Positions 8,233-17,647 of a DNA stretch of 64,000 bases are shown one piece after another. Each line of letters begins with the position of its first letter. Position 1 is the first letter of the stretch. The notes under the pieces are model-generated. The model was not told where the DNA came from. It worked only from the letters and a program-made list of their open reading frames with translations, and did no database searches. Origin of the DNA: Planctomycetota bacterium (lineage in GTDB: Bacteria; Planctomycetota; UBA1135); the NCBI GenBank assembly GCA_021776795.1, contig JAJFFC010000008.1, positions 1-64,000 of the forward strand. Reading direction: 5' to 3'. A program made the position numbers and the translations under genes.

Positions 8233-9663
8233 ATGCTGTTTAACAGCATCACCTTCCTCCTTTTCTTCCCGACCGTCTTTTTGGTCGACCTGGCCCTGCA
8301 GCGCAAGGCCTCGTGGCGGAAGATGTTCCTGCTGGTCGCATCTTATCTGTTCTATGCAAATTGGGATTGGCGTTTCCTCGGCCTGATTTGGGCCAGCACT
8401 TGTATTGACTGGTTTGTCGGCAACGCCATGGCCGCTGAAACCCAGCAGAAACGCCGCAAGTGGCTACTGACGATTTCGCTGGCCGCCAACTTGGGCATGT
8501 TGGCGACATTCAAATATCTCGGGTTCTTCTTGGAATCCACAAACAATCTTCTCGAAAGCCTTGGCTTCGATGCGCACATTGAAGTGCTGCGCCTCATGCT
8601 GCCGGTGGGTATCTCCTTCTATACCTTCCAAACGCTGAGCTACACGATTGATATCTATCGCAAGCAGTTGGAGCCGGCACGGACCTTCCTCGACTTCGCC
8701 TTATTCGTCGCCTTTTTCCCGCAGCTGGTGGCAGGCCCGATTGTGCGTGCCGCCACGTTTATCCCTCAGCTGTATGAGAACCGGCGCTCGACCCGCCGCG
8801 ACGTTTCTCTAGGCCTGTATGAAATCGCCATCGGCCTGTTCAAAAAGGTCGTCATTGCCGACATCATCGGCAATCAGCTCGCGACCCCCTTCTACAACAG
8901 CCCAGAGCAATTCGGTACTTGGGGCGCGCTGCTGGGTATCTACGGATTCTGTTTCCAGGTCTACGGAGACTTCGCCGGCTATTCGCAGATTGCGATTGGT
9001 TGCGCGCGAATTCTTGGCTTCAACCTGCCGCAGAACTTCCGCTGGCCGTTTATGGCGCGGAACAACATCGACCTCTGGGCGCGCTGGCATATCAGCCTTT
9101 CCAGCTGGCTCCGTGACTACCTGTACATCCCGCTTGGTGGCAGTCGAGGCGGCAAATGGATGATCTACCGCAACATCCTGATTACCAACCTACTGGCGGG
9201 TTTGTGGCACGGCGCGGGTTGGAACTTTGTGTTCTGGGGCGGCATTAACGGCATGATGATTTCTGGCGCTCATGCGCGTAATTCCAAACGCAAGAAGCTC
9301 GGCATCGGCCAACCCAATGCTTGGTGGCAGGTCGCGCAACAGCGCTTCATCACCTTCCATTGCTTCGCGCTGTCACTTTTGGTCTTCCGCACCTACTCCT
9401 GGGATCATTTCACGGGAGTGTTGGCCGCCATCGTGCGCACAGAAGGCCTAGAGCCCATGGATTCACCGATTCCGGGCCGCGCCGTCGGCGCCTTGGTTTT
9501 GGCCATCTTCCTGCACATGATTGCTGAGCGGGTCCACCCACCGTTGCGGCGCGCTTGGCACCGCGTTGGCCCTGAAATCCAAGGCGCCTTCCTCATTCTC
9601 CTGTTCGGTCTGTTCTCGCACCTCGCCACCGAACGCACTCCCTTCTTCTACTTCCAGTTCTAA
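8233..9663 (+). CDS. MBOAT family O-acyltransferase (AlgI/PatA-like), copy 1
   Basis: A 476-residue polytopic membrane protein. It has the AlgI-type N-terminus (MLFNSITFLLFFPTVFLVDL), a GISFYTFQTLSYTID segment near residue 130, the FFPQLVAGPIVRA loop near 160, ARNNIDLWARWHISLSSWLRDY near 275, and the putative catalytic histidine in LLAGLWHGAGWNFVFWG near 320. The family moves acyl groups across the membrane to exported polysaccharides or teichoic acids. The following SGNH-like gene overlaps it by one base (TAATG), which supports a two-component acylation module. Target glycan unknown. Confidence 0.92.
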   Translation: MLFNSITFLLFFPTVFLVDLALQRKASWRKMFLLVASYLFYANWDWRFLGLIWASTCIDWFVGNAMAAETQQKRRKWLLTISLAANLGMLATFKYLGFFLESTNNLLESLGFDAHIEVLRLMLPVGISFYTFQTLSYTIDIYRKQLEPARTFLDFALFVAFFPQLVAGPIVRAATFIPQLYENRRSTRRDVSLGLYEIAIGLFKKVVIADIIGNQLATPFYNSPEQFGTWGALLGIYGFCFQVYGDFAGYSQIAIGCARILGFNLPQNFRWPFMARNNIDLWARWHISLSSWLRDYLYIPLGGSRGGKWMIYRNILITNLLAGLWHGAGWNFVFWGGINGMMISGAHARNSKRKKLGIGQPNAWWQVAQQRFITFHCFALSLLVFRTYSWDHFTGVLAAIVRTEGLEPMDSPIPGRAVGALVLAIFLHMIAERVHPPLRRAWHRVGPEIQGAFLILLFGLFSHLATERTPFFYFQF

Positions 9664-10682
9664 TGCGTGGACACATCACTTATCTGCTGCGCCTAGCCCT
9701 TGGCGCCGTCCTCATGCTGATCCTTGGCAATACCACCGCCGATGCCCTCGGGCTGCGCTGGAAGTCGATTGAGAACAATGAGCACCTCGGCATTGTTCAC
9801 TGGTTTGATCAGGAAGCGGACCGCGCCGATGCCGTGTTTTATGGCACCTCAGCGACCCGCCACGCCATCGCCGCCGAGTACCTGGCAACCCAGACCGGCG
9901 CAATCCTCGACCGCGAAATCCAGGTGTGGAATTTGTGCCTACCGGGTGCAACTCCAGAGATTGCCACTACCTACGCCGAAGACCTGTTCGGGCCTGATAA
10001 GCCACGCATCTTCTTCCTCGAGGCGACCCCCTTCTTCTGGAACTCTAGGCGGATGGGCCAAGGACCAGAAACCTACTGGCGCTGGTTCACCAACCCCGAC
10101 GACTTCCTGCGCGGCGTCATGGATGGTGACCTGAAGTATCTGCGCAGCGGCATTCAGGGCTTGGATTGGGGGTGGGAGTCGATTTGGAATATCCCCAGCG
10201 CCATGGTCCGCGCCGAAGACACCGCGGCCTACAAGAGGGACTTCCCCTACGGCGGCATCTACCGCCCCATCGATCTCGGCGCGGAGCTGCGCGGAGCACC
10301 GGTCCAAGATCAAGATCCGCAGCGCGCGATTCGCCGCATCAAGCCACTGGCGACCAAGGAGACCTGGCGTCGGTTGATTCCACGGGTGGCGGAGGCTTGC
10401 GAAAAACAAGGCGTCAAGCTGGTTTTGGTCAATATCCCCCTCTACGACGGATTGCGCAGCGAGTTTGCACCCGGGAGCTACGAGGCCCATTTGGAGTGGA
10501 TGAGCGCCACCTGTAAGGCCGCTGGGGTCGAATTCCTGAACCTTGACGCACGCTGGTCCTTCGACCCTGAAGACTTTCGCGACTTTATCCACTACTCCCC
10601 GACAGGCGCCAGGCGCTATACCGACCTCTTCGCCAAGGAAATTTTGGCCCCGATGTTGGAGAAAATTGAGGCTGAGAAATGA
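9663..10682 (+). CDS. SGNH-like membrane-anchored acyl transfer/esterase partner, copy 1
   Basis: A 339-residue protein with one N-terminal membrane segment (LRLALGAVLMLILGNT), so the domain is probably extracytoplasmic. It has a possible block-I serine in VFYGTSATRHAI near residue 60 and a C-terminal DFIHYSPTGAR near 300 that fits the catalytic Asp-x-x-His of SGNH enzymes, as in AlgJ/AlgX, DltD and PatB partners of MBOAT proteins. It probably completes O-acyl transfer onto an exported glycan. Starts in the stop of the MBOAT gene; paralogous to the protein at 12210-13226. Confidence 0.75.
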   Translation: MRGHITYLLRLALGAVLMLILGNTTADALGLRWKSIENNEHLGIVHWFDQEADRADAVFYGTSATRHAIAAEYLATQTGAILDREIQVWNLCLPGATPEIATTYAEDLFGPDKPRIFFLEATPFFWNSRRMGQGPETYWRWFTNPDDFLRGVMDGDLKYLRSGIQGLDWGWESIWNIPSAMVRAEDTAAYKRDFPYGGIYRPIDLGAELRGAPVQDQDPQRAIRRIKPLATKETWRRLIPRVAEACEKQGVKLVLVNIPLYDGLRSEFAPGSYEAHLEWMSATCKAAGVEFLNLDARWSFDPEDFRDFIHYSPTGARRYTDLFAKEILAPMLEKIEAEK

Positions 10683-10773
10683 CCCAAGCCACTTTCCCTA
10701 GGGAACATGGGGTAGGATTAGAAGGTCAACCCCCCCAGCTCCGACCCACACCCCCATAGCCCTAGGGTCCACG

Positions 10774-12210
10774 GTGGCATTTAATAGCGTCCTATTCCTA
10801 CTGTTTTTCCCGATGGTGTTCCTCGGGAATGTGGTGCTTTCGCGCCACGCGGTGGGTCGTAAATGCTTCCTCCTAGCCGCCAGCTACTTTTTCTATGCGC
10901 AGTGGGACCCCAGATTCCTAGGACTAATCTGGATTAGCACCGCGGTCGACTGGTTTGTCGGCAAGAGCATGAGTGCGAGCCAAGACCAGCGAAAGCGGAA
11001 ATGGCTGCTGTGGACCAGCTTGACCATCAACCTTGGGCTGCTGGGCACCTTTAAGTACCTCGATTTCTTTATCGATAGTGCGGTGGCCCTGCTCGGGACC
11101 ATTGGTTTCCAGGCCGACGTCCACACTCTGGGTTTGATTCTGCCGGTCGGTATCTCTTTCTATACCTTCCAGACACTTTCCTACACCATCGATATCTATC
11201 AGCGCCGCATCAAGGCGCATGACTCTCCACTCGACTTCGCCCTATTCGTTGCCTTCTTCCCACAACTGGTGGCTGGGCCGATTGTGCGTGCGCGGGACTT
11301 CCTGCCGCAGCTCGCCAAGCTCAGTACACCCACGCGTGAAGACCTCTCGCTGGGCATGTATTCGATTTGTTCTGGCTTATTCAAGAAGGTCATTCTTGCC
11401 GATCTCATCGGCGCCACGCTTGCACAACCCTTCTATAACAACCCGGAGCAATATGGCACGGTCGGCGCGATTGCCGGCATTTATGGATTCGCCTTCCAAC
11501 TCTTTGGTGACTTCGCTGGATATTCGCAAATCGCAATTGGATGCGCGCAGCTGCTTGGCTTCCGCTTGCCGCAGAACTTCGACAACCCCTTCATGGCCAG
11601 GAACAACCTGGAAATCTGGAGGCGCTGGCATATCACCTTATTGACGTGGTTTCGCGATTACATCTATATCCCGCTCGGCGGTAGCCGCCAAGGCGAGGCC
11701 AAGACCTACCGCAACATCATGATTGTGAACCTCGTGTCCGGTGTCTGGCACGGCGCGGCCATCAACTACCTGCTGTGGGGCGCGGTCGACGGCATCACGA
11801 TTAGTTGCTCACGCTTCTATCAGCGCATTCGTGGGCGCAAAGCTAAACAGGACCTGCCCACGGACTTCATCGGCAAGATTTGGTGGCAGCGCTTTGTCAC
11901 CTTCCATGTGTGGCTGCTGGCCATGCCGATCTTCCGCACCAATAGCCTCGAGCATCTGGCTGAGGTCGGCCGCGCGGTGGTGCGTTGGGATTCACCGATT
12001 CCAAGCCATCAATGGTTGCCCCTCCTAGGCACCATGCTGTTGGTGGCTGCCTTCTTGCAAACCTTGGTCAGTGAATACCAAGGCCCGCGGTTGAGAGCGC
12101 GTTGGGCCACCTTCCCGCCAGAGCTGCAAGGCGGCATTTTCCTCATCTTCCTCGGGCTTCTGGGTGCCTTTGCCCCCAGCACGACCCCCTTCCTCTACTT
12201 CCAGTTCTGA
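10774..12210 (+). CDS. MBOAT family O-acyltransferase (AlgI/PatA-like), copy 2
   Basis: A 478-residue paralogue of the protein at 8233, collinear over its full length (FNSVLFLLFFPMVFLGN, GISFYTFQTLSYTID, FFPQLVAGPIVRAR, ARNNLEIWRRWHITLLTWFRDY, SGVWHGAAINYLLWG with the putative catalytic histidine). The start is GTG at 10774; no ATG lies nearby that would keep the conserved N-terminus. A 91-bp gap separates it from the first module, so it may have its own promoter. It overlaps its SGNH-like partner by one base. The two copies differ in many loop residues, so they may acylate different positions or glycans. Confidence 0.9.
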   Translation: MAFNSVLFLLFFPMVFLGNVVLSRHAVGRKCFLLAASYFFYAQWDPRFLGLIWISTAVDWFVGKSMSASQDQRKRKWLLWTSLTINLGLLGTFKYLDFFIDSAVALLGTIGFQADVHTLGLILPVGISFYTFQTLSYTIDIYQRRIKAHDSPLDFALFVAFFPQLVAGPIVRARDFLPQLAKLSTPTREDLSLGMYSICSGLFKKVILADLIGATLAQPFYNNPEQYGTVGAIAGIYGFAFQLFGDFAGYSQIAIGCAQLLGFRLPQNFDNPFMARNNLEIWRRWHITLLTWFRDYIYIPLGGSRQGEAKTYRNIMIVNLVSGVWHGAAINYLLWGAVDGITISCSRFYQRIRGRKAKQDLPTDFIGKIWWQRFVTFHVWLLAMPIFRTNSLEHLAEVGRAVVRWDSPIPSHQWLPLLGTMLLVAAFLQTLVSEYQGPRLRARWATFPPELQGGIFLIFLGLLGAFAPSTTPFLYFQF

Positions 12211-13226
12211 TGCGCGGCGCTCTCGTGTATTTATTGCGCTTCGTCAGCGGGGCGGTCCTGGCTTGGCTCCTTGGCTACGTATTAATACGCACCATCGGCG
12301 AGCGTTGGCACCGACTTGGTGGCCGCAACCCAGTAGACCCAGTGCACAGTTATCAGCACTTTGCCGATCCGGTCGACATGGTGTTCTTCGGCACCAGTTC
12401 CACGCGCAACGCCATCGTGCCTGAGTTATTGGAGCAGGAGTTGGCCAAGCTCCTCGGCCGTGAGGTTTCGGTCTGGAACTTGGGCTTACCCAATGCCACG
12501 CCGGAAATCGGTCACATTTTAGCCGAGGATTTCTTCCAGAAGAACAAGCCGCGCTACCTGGTGTTGGAAGCGGCACCCTTCCTATGGGATGGAGACCGCG
12601 GTGGCGATGCCGACTTCAGTGTGTATTGGCGATGGTTTAGTAGCCCCTCTTCGCTAATGAGCCGTGACCGACCCCTGCGCCGCCAAGACGTCATTCCATT
12701 CCTGCGCAATCTCGGTCGCGATTGGGAAGACCTTTGGGCGAGCTGCCAGCTGATTCGGATAGAAAACCTCCGCGCTGAGGAGTTGCTCTTTCCGCCTCAG
12801 GGAGGGCTCTATCGCATGAGTGATTTAACCCTGCCCCGGCGCGGTGCTCCAGTGGATCAAACCAAGCCCAATCGGGAATCACGGCGGGTCAGCCATTACT
12901 CGACGCCGCAAATCTGGCGCGATGAGCTCGACCACATCTTGGCCTCGTGCAAGGAAAACAATATCCAGGTGATCTTGATGCACCAGCCGATGTACGAACA
13001 ACTGTTGCCGATCTTTGAAGTCGGCACCTATGAAGCCTTCCTTGCCTGGATGACGACGGTTGCGCAAGCCAATGACTTGCCCTTGCTTCTGCTACAAAAT
13101 CGGATCCCGATGGAAGTCAAACACTTCCGTGATTACATCCATTATTCACCTGAGGGCGCAGCACACTTCACTAGCGCCGTGGCGCCGCTGCTAGCTCCGC
13201 TTATACAAGAAGACAGCGAGCAATAG
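12210..13226 (+). CDS. SGNH-like membrane-anchored acyl transfer/esterase partner, copy 2
   Basis: A 338-residue paralogue of the protein at 9663. The ATG at 12210 overlaps the MBOAT stop (TGATG) and starts at the same place relative to homology as copy 1, so the longer upstream frame is rejected. It has an N-terminal membrane segment (LVYLLRFVSGAVLAWLLGYVL), a block-I-like VFFGTSSTRNAI near residue 60, and DYIHYSPEGAAHF near 305 with the Asp/His pair. Predicted to act outside the cytoplasmic membrane with the preceding MBOAT. Confidence 0.75.
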   Translation: MRGALVYLLRFVSGAVLAWLLGYVLIRTIGERWHRLGGRNPVDPVHSYQHFADPVDMVFFGTSSTRNAIVPELLEQELAKLLGREVSVWNLGLPNATPEIGHILAEDFFQKNKPRYLVLEAAPFLWDGDRGGDADFSVYWRWFSSPSSLMSRDRPLRRQDVIPFLRNLGRDWEDLWASCQLIRIENLRAEELLFPPQGGLYRMSDLTLPRRGAPVDQTKPNRESRRVSHYSTPQIWRDELDHILASCKENNIQVILMHQPMYEQLLPIFEVGTYEAFLAWMTTVAQANDLPLLLLQNRIPMEVKHFRDYIHYSPEGAAHFTSAVAPLLAPLIQEDSEQ

Positions 13227-13228
13227 GC

Positions 13229-13654
13229 TTACAGGCTATGCGGGCCAAAGGCTTCGGGAAGAAGCTCGGCCAAGTTGCGCTGCTCCCAATTGCTGCCATA
13301 GCTGCAGGTCAACAATACCTGCTGCGGCCGCCCATCACAAAATTCCTGGAGCACCTGTCGACAGCCACCACAGGGGCGCAGACTGCTGTCACTATCTGCC
13401 CACACCGCGACCGCGCGCACGGGGCCTTGTGCGGCATGGCCTGCCAGGACACCAGCGGCCACGGCATGAAGTTCTGCGCACACGCCTAAGGGGTAGCTGG
13501 CATTCTCAACATTGACCCCTCGGGTGACTTCGCCGTTGGACCACAACACCGCCGCTCCCACACGAAAGGAACTATAGGGAGCATGGGCACGAGCGGCAGC
13601 CTGTTTGGCGGCCTGTTGCAGGGCATTCCAATCGGGTTGCAAAAGCTCATTCAT
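13229..13654 (-). CDS. cdd: cytidine deaminase
   Basis: A 141-residue protein, the length of homotetrameric cytidine deaminases. Zinc and catalytic motifs are complete: VCAELHA (Cys-Ala-Glu) near residue 58 and PCGGCRQVLQEF (Pro-Cys-x-x-Cys) near 92; the substrate-binding YSSFRVGAAV and NVENASYPLG are present. It deaminates cytidine and deoxycytidine to uridine forms in pyrimidine salvage. Its ATG overlaps the stop of the upstream sulfotransferase-like gene (ATGA), so it is the last gene of a three-gene operon with topB. Confidence 0.93.
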   Translation of the reverse strand: MNELLQPDWNALQQAAKQAAARAHAPYSSFRVGAAVLWSNGEVTRGVNVENASYPLGVCAELHAVAAGVLAGHAAQGPVRAVAVWADSDSSLRPCGGCRQVLQEFCDGRPQQVLLTCSYGSNWEQRNLAELLPEAFGPHSL

Positions 13655-14394
13655 GAAGAAGACATGGGTTGGGGTTGAAGTCGGTTCTCCGCCAATTCTT
13701 CAAAGGCTTCTAAGGCAAAAGGGTAAAGACCTTCAAGCTCACCAGGAAATGGCGCGGTCTTCGGCACATGCCGACGCCATCCGGTGGATTTTTGCACCTT
13801 GGCATACCACGTGGGCGCCCAAACGCCATAGCAAGCATGAGGTCCAGCCGGCCACGACATCATGGCTGGATCGAAGGGCAGATCCACGGCCAGACATAAT
13901 GCGCGCAACATGGCTTCGGGATCGCCAAGCAGTTCCGTGCTGTCGACGACTGCCGTGCAGCGCCCAGCAGCTTTGAGCCTTCGGTAAAGATCACGCTGTT
14001 GGCCGTAGCCAATATCCATACGCTCCAGATGACCTAAGTCCGTCAGCAAAGATGGCAACATTTCTCGCGGATGGCGAATTAGAAACACCGAGACCATCTC
14101 TTCATGCAAGGCGAAGGAGGTCTCTACGCCTTCTAGGTGATGCGCCATATGCTTCACAAACTGAACTGGCGCGGCGGCGGGAGCCAACAGCACCTCATCG
14201 ACGACTTGCTGCCAATCTTGCGACTGGGCCTCGAGAACGTCTTCGCGCTGCGGATGCTGGCGACCAGTGGTCGCTAAGTAATGCGCGTACAGCGGTTCAT
14301 CTATCCCTACCGTATCTGGGCGCTGCACAAAACTTCGCAGCAAAGCTGTCGAAACTGTGCGGGGGCAGGACCAGAGTGCAATCCGTTTCGTCAT
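13651..14394 (-). CDS. sulfotransferase-like P-loop protein
   Basis: A 247-residue cytoplasmic protein. The N-terminal IALWSCPRTVSTALLRSF is the 5'-phosphosulfate-binding loop of the sulfotransferase superfamily, and VSVFLIRHPREMLPS near residue 105 fits the 3'-phosphate-binding R-x-P-x-x motif. Proteins of this short type are often annotated as sulfotransferase or HAD/aminotransferase-associated proteins, and their acceptors are unknown. It sits 6 bases after topB and overlaps cdd, so the three are cotranscribed, but their functions do not obviously connect. Confidence 0.65.
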   Translation of the reverse strand: MTKRIALWSCPRTVSTALLRSFVQRPDTVGIDEPLYAHYLATTGRQHPQREDVLEAQSQDWQQVVDEVLLAPAAAPVQFVKHMAHHLEGVETSFALHEEMVSVFLIRHPREMLPSLLTDLGHLERMDIGYGQQRDLYRRLKAAGRCTAVVDSTELLGDPEAMLRALCLAVDLPFDPAMMSWPAGPHACYGVWAPTWYAKVQKSTGWRRHVPKTAPFPGELEGLYPFALEAFEELAENRLQPQPMSSS

Positions 14395-14400
14395 GAGCGA

Positions 14401-17358
14401 CTAGACCTTCTTCGTGGTCTTCTTTTTGGTGGCCTTTTTCTTGGTCACCTTCTTCTTGGCGACTTTCTTCTTCGTGACCTTTTTCTTGGTCGCTTTCTTC
14501 TTCGTGGCCTTCTTCTTTCGAGGCCCGCCTTCGCGCGGCTTGAACTCGAAAGCATGTCGGCCGTTGTCCCGACGCACCAAGCGCGCCGTGAAGTTGCGCC
14601 CTTTGCGCGAGATAAAATCTTCAATCCAATCGGTATGGCCGATTTCCAGATCGAAGAAGGGCAGCAAATCTTTCCGCGTCATTTCGCGTTTGCACACGGT
14701 TCGCGGCATCTTGATGCCTTTTGGCTCGGTCGACTCAAAGTGCGTCGGCGTTTCCACAATCATGCCCTTACCCAAAGGACACTTGACGAATGCAGAGCTA
14801 TCGACTTCGTAACTGACGAGCTCCGGAGCGACGCTGCCTTCCTCTTCGCTGCCTTTGTAATCTTTGACCGGTTCGAACTCGAGCGCCAGTTCGCCATTCA
14901 TGCGAATGCGACCGGCATAAGTTTCCCCGCGCATACTGACAAAGCCTTCGAGAGGACCGCTGTCGCGTTCTTCCAGCAGCTTAGATGCCACCGGACGGTT
15001 GATGTAACGACCGCGGAACTCCTTCCACACGGTGTAGCCACAGGCATCGGCGTCGACCGTATCTACAGAAGGCTGTTCCTTTAAGCTGCCCTCCGGAACG
15101 ACCTCTGCGACCAATTTGGTGAAGCGTTCCAACAGTGGATCAGCTTCTTGGGTCTCGCTGACACGGAACTCGAGATAAGCATTGGTGCGTTTGATATCGG
15201 GGACGACATCGTGCACGTCTTTCTCGGCTTCCAGGCGCTTCTGCACCAGTTCGACGGCTTCCTTCAGCGGAATCTTGGCCTCTTTGCCCAAACTCTTCAC
15301 GGTGACTTTAAAGCGGTCCGCGCGGGTTGGGCGCGTACAACGGTAGCCTTTCAGGCCTTCGAGGACATCGAACTTGTCGCGCGGGCACTTGCCCACCGGA
15401 GTTTCGCCAACAAACAAGTCGCCGTAATCGAACTCGCGCAATTTATTGACGAGTTCGGTCACCGAATGGCGCACTTCGTCCATGTAGTCGCCGCGTTCAC
15501 GTTGCCCCTGCTCCACTTGGTACAGGTGAAACTCCATTTCAGCGGTTAGCTCAGCTTGGGCCAAGTCATCGGCATGCAAACGCTCCAAAAAGTCGATCAG
15601 GGTGATGCCCTTGGCCGAGGCACGCAAGCTCTTGCCACTGCGCAGCACATACCCTTTGGCGATCAAGGCTTCAATGATCTCGGCGCGGGTAGCAGGCGTG
15701 CCGAGGCCCTTATCTCGCATAGTTTGCACCGCCTCTTCATCATCGACACCTTGGTGGCCGTCGAGATCTAAGTCACTGGCAGTTTCCATCGCCTTAAGCA
15801 ATCCGGCCTCGGTGTATCGCCGTGGAGGACGGGTGGCATCTTCTTCGGCAACCACCTCTTTGGCCTTGCCATCTACTGCGCCTTCGGGATTCTTGCCATC
15901 AGGATGTAACGAGGGCAGCAACTCCGATGCTGGCGGGCGTCGGTCCACCAACTGCCAACCTGGTTCGACCATACGGCTCGATTCGGTGTAGAAAATCAGC
16001 GAGTTATCCGGCTGCAGGCCAGGCAGCTCCAGCTTGGTGGAAGGTTCAATGGTCACGCGCGTTTCGCGCACCACCTTTTGCCAACGACTGGGCGTCATGA
16101 ACGCCGCAAGGAAGCGGCGCATGACCAGCTCGAAGACCTTGGCGTCATCGCCGCCAAGGGGCGAATGGGGTACTGAGCCGGTGGGAATGATGGCGAAGTG
16201 ATCGCTCACGCCGGCGTCGTTGAAATTGCGCTTCTGGTTCGCCAATCCTTGCTGACGCAGCTGTTTTGCCGCCTCGAGCAGATTTTCGTCGCGCCCTTTC
16301 TCACTGAAGGAGTCGGCGTACTCACCACCGGCAATCGTGTTGAGAACTTCGTCGACATGACCGTGATAATCCTGTGGTAAGCAGTTGGAGTCGGTACGAG
16401 GATAGGTCAGCACTTTGTGACCTTCGTACAAACGCTGTGCTGCTTGCAGGGTGCGCCGTGCGGACAAACCGAAACGCGAGTTCGCTTCTTTCTGCAATGA
16501 GGTCAAAGAGTGCAAAGGCGGAACCGCCCGCTTCGACTCACTGGTTTTCTCCGTCACCGAAGTCGCTTTCTTCTGGCAACTAGCTTCCATGGCTTTGGCG
16601 GCGTCTTCTTTCCAAATCTTGTCGACGTCAGTGCCGCTGCGTGCGCTGCGGAACTGGCCTTCATATTCGTGGCCACTGACTTCAAAGCGACCCTTTAGGC
16701 GCCAGAAGGGAACCGGCACGTGAGCCAACACTTTGAGCTCGCGGTGGACCATTAGCGCGAGGGTGGGCGTTTGCACCCGCCCCGCCGACCAAACGCCGCG
16801 CTCGCGTCGGCCTTTGAGGCGACGCGTGATGCCGCGCGTGGCGTTAATGCCAATCAGCCAGTCCGCTTCGGCGCGACAGTAGGCCGCATCGGAAAGACCT
16901 TGCAGTTCCGTGCCCGGGCGCAAGGCGCCAAAGGCCTCGCGGATCGAATCGGCGGTCATGGACTGCAGCCACAGGCGCTTGACCGGCTTGCCGGTATCGA
17001 CGAAGTTCTCAATTTCGCGGAAAATGAGCTCACCTTCGCGAGCGGCATCACATGCGTTGACGAGGCCTTCGACTTCGGGGCGATTGGCCAGTTTCTTGAG
17101 CAGACGGAGCTGCGCGGTTTGCCCCTTTCGCGCGCGACGCAAGAAGCTGTCGGGCAAAATCGGCAGGTTGGCCAGGGACCAGTTGGCGTATTCGGGGTCG
17201 TAGCTCTCGGGCTCGGCCAGCTCCAAGAGATGGCCGACAGCCCAACTGATGAGGTAATCCTGGCCCTCCCAGTAGCCTTCGTGCTGGGTAAAGGACCCTG
17301 CCAATGCGCGCGACAAATCCGCCGCCACGCTCGGCTTCTCAGCGATGATCAATTCCAC
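14401..17358 (-). CDS. topB: type IA DNA topoisomerase (TopB-like) with lysine-rich tail
   Basis: A 985-residue enzyme. The TOPRIM domain starts at residue 1 (MELIIAEKPSVAADLSRAL) with the acidic motif NACDAAREGELIFREI near 105; its second Asp is Ala, a variant also known from element-borne TopB enzymes with DAGREGE. The active-site tyrosine lies in VLTYPRTDSNCL near 320. After the core come two or more topoisomerase C-terminal repeats (one contains IEDFISRKGRNFTARL near 930) instead of canonical zinc fingers. The last ~35 residues are KKATKKK-type repeats that should bind DNA or RNA. It relaxes or decatenates negatively supercoiled DNA by single-strand passage. First gene of an operon with the sulfotransferase-like and cdd genes. 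Confidence 0.9.
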   Translation of the reverse strand: MELIIAEKPSVAADLSRALAGSFTQHEGYWEGQDYLISWAVGHLLELAEPESYDPEYANWSLANLPILPDSFLRRARKGQTAQLRLLKKLANRPEVEGLVNACDAAREGELIFREIENFVDTGKPVKRLWLQSMTADSIREAFGALRPGTELQGLSDAAYCRAEADWLIGINATRGITRRLKGRRERGVWSAGRVQTPTLALMVHRELKVLAHVPVPFWRLKGRFEVSGHEYEGQFRSARSGTDVDKIWKEDAAKAMEASCQKKATSVTEKTSESKRAVPPLHSLTSLQKEANSRFGLSARRTLQAAQRLYEGHKVLTYPRTDSNCLPQDYHGHVDEVLNTIAGGEYADSFSEKGRDENLLEAAKQLRQQGLANQKRNFNDAGVSDHFAIIPTGSVPHSPLGGDDAKVFELVMRRFLAAFMTPSRWQKVVRETRVTIEPSTKLELPGLQPDNSLIFYTESSRMVEPGWQLVDRRPPASELLPSLHPDGKNPEGAVDGKAKEVVAEEDATRPPRRYTEAGLLKAMETASDLDLDGHQGVDDEEAVQTMRDKGLGTPATRAEIIEALIAKGYVLRSGKSLRASAKGITLIDFLERLHADDLAQAELTAEMEFHLYQVEQGQRERGDYMDEVRHSVTELVNKLREFDYGDLFVGETPVGKCPRDKFDVLEGLKGYRCTRPTRADRFKVTVKSLGKEAKIPLKEAVELVQKRLEAEKDVHDVVPDIKRTNAYLEFRVSETQEADPLLERFTKLVAEVVPEGSLKEQPSVDTVDADACGYTVWKEFRGRYINRPVASKLLEERDSGPLEGFVSMRGETYAGRIRMNGELALEFEPVKDYKGSEEEGSVAPELVSYEVDSSAFVKCPLGKGMIVETPTHFESTEPKGIKMPRTVCKREMTRKDLLPFFDLEIGHTDWIEDFISRKGRNFTARLVRRDNGRHAFEFKPREGGPRKKKATKKKATKKKVTKKKVAKKKVTKKKATKKKTTKKV
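14410..14512 (-). repeat. in-frame KK(A/V/T)TKKK tandem codon repeat at the topB 3' end
   Basis: About eight imperfect 12- to 15-base units encoding K-K-K-A/V-T form the C-terminal tail of the topoisomerase. Such repeats expand and contract easily and give a strongly basic, disordered tail. Confidence 0.85.
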
Positions 17359-17398
17359 GTATTTTTTCCTTTCCGGCTTACCCGGAGACTGGTTTTCT

Positions 17399-17522
17399 GC
17401 ACTTGGGACCGGAATCGCGAGTGCTGGAAGGCTGGAACATAAGTAAAAACTGGGTCTGGCGCAAGGTGTAGGACTGCCCAGAGGCAGGCTCAGCGCGGCT
17501 TAATCTCTCTAAGCCTTTATAT
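17399..17522 (+). other. structured intergenic segment between topB and the pseudopilin-like gene
   Basis: The 289-bp divergent gap 17359-17647 has no gene. It contains three perfect short inverted repeats in a row: GCACT/AGTGC (17399-17424), CTGCC/GGCAG with a 4-base loop (17474-17487), and GGCTTA/TAAGCC with a 7-base loop (17497-17515) followed by TTTAT. The last could terminate a small plus-strand RNA, or they could be leader structures. I could not match it to 6S, tmRNA, RNase P or SRP RNA. Confidence 0.25.
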
Positions 17523-17647
17523 GAAAACGACTTAAAGAACTCTGGCAAAGTCTGGCCGCAATTTGCCCTTTCCTAGGTCCCCGCCTGAATCGGCGCTCAA
17601 GAGGGATGTCGGATTTGACCGATAGGAATCCTGACCTGGACCACACC

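Noticed and set aside
16911-17358. Possible loss of topoisomerase function because the TOPRIM DxD reads DxA
   Set aside because: TopB enzymes with DAGREGE-type variants are known and the first Asp, Arg and Glu are retained, as is the active-site Tyr; the change alone does not show inactivity.
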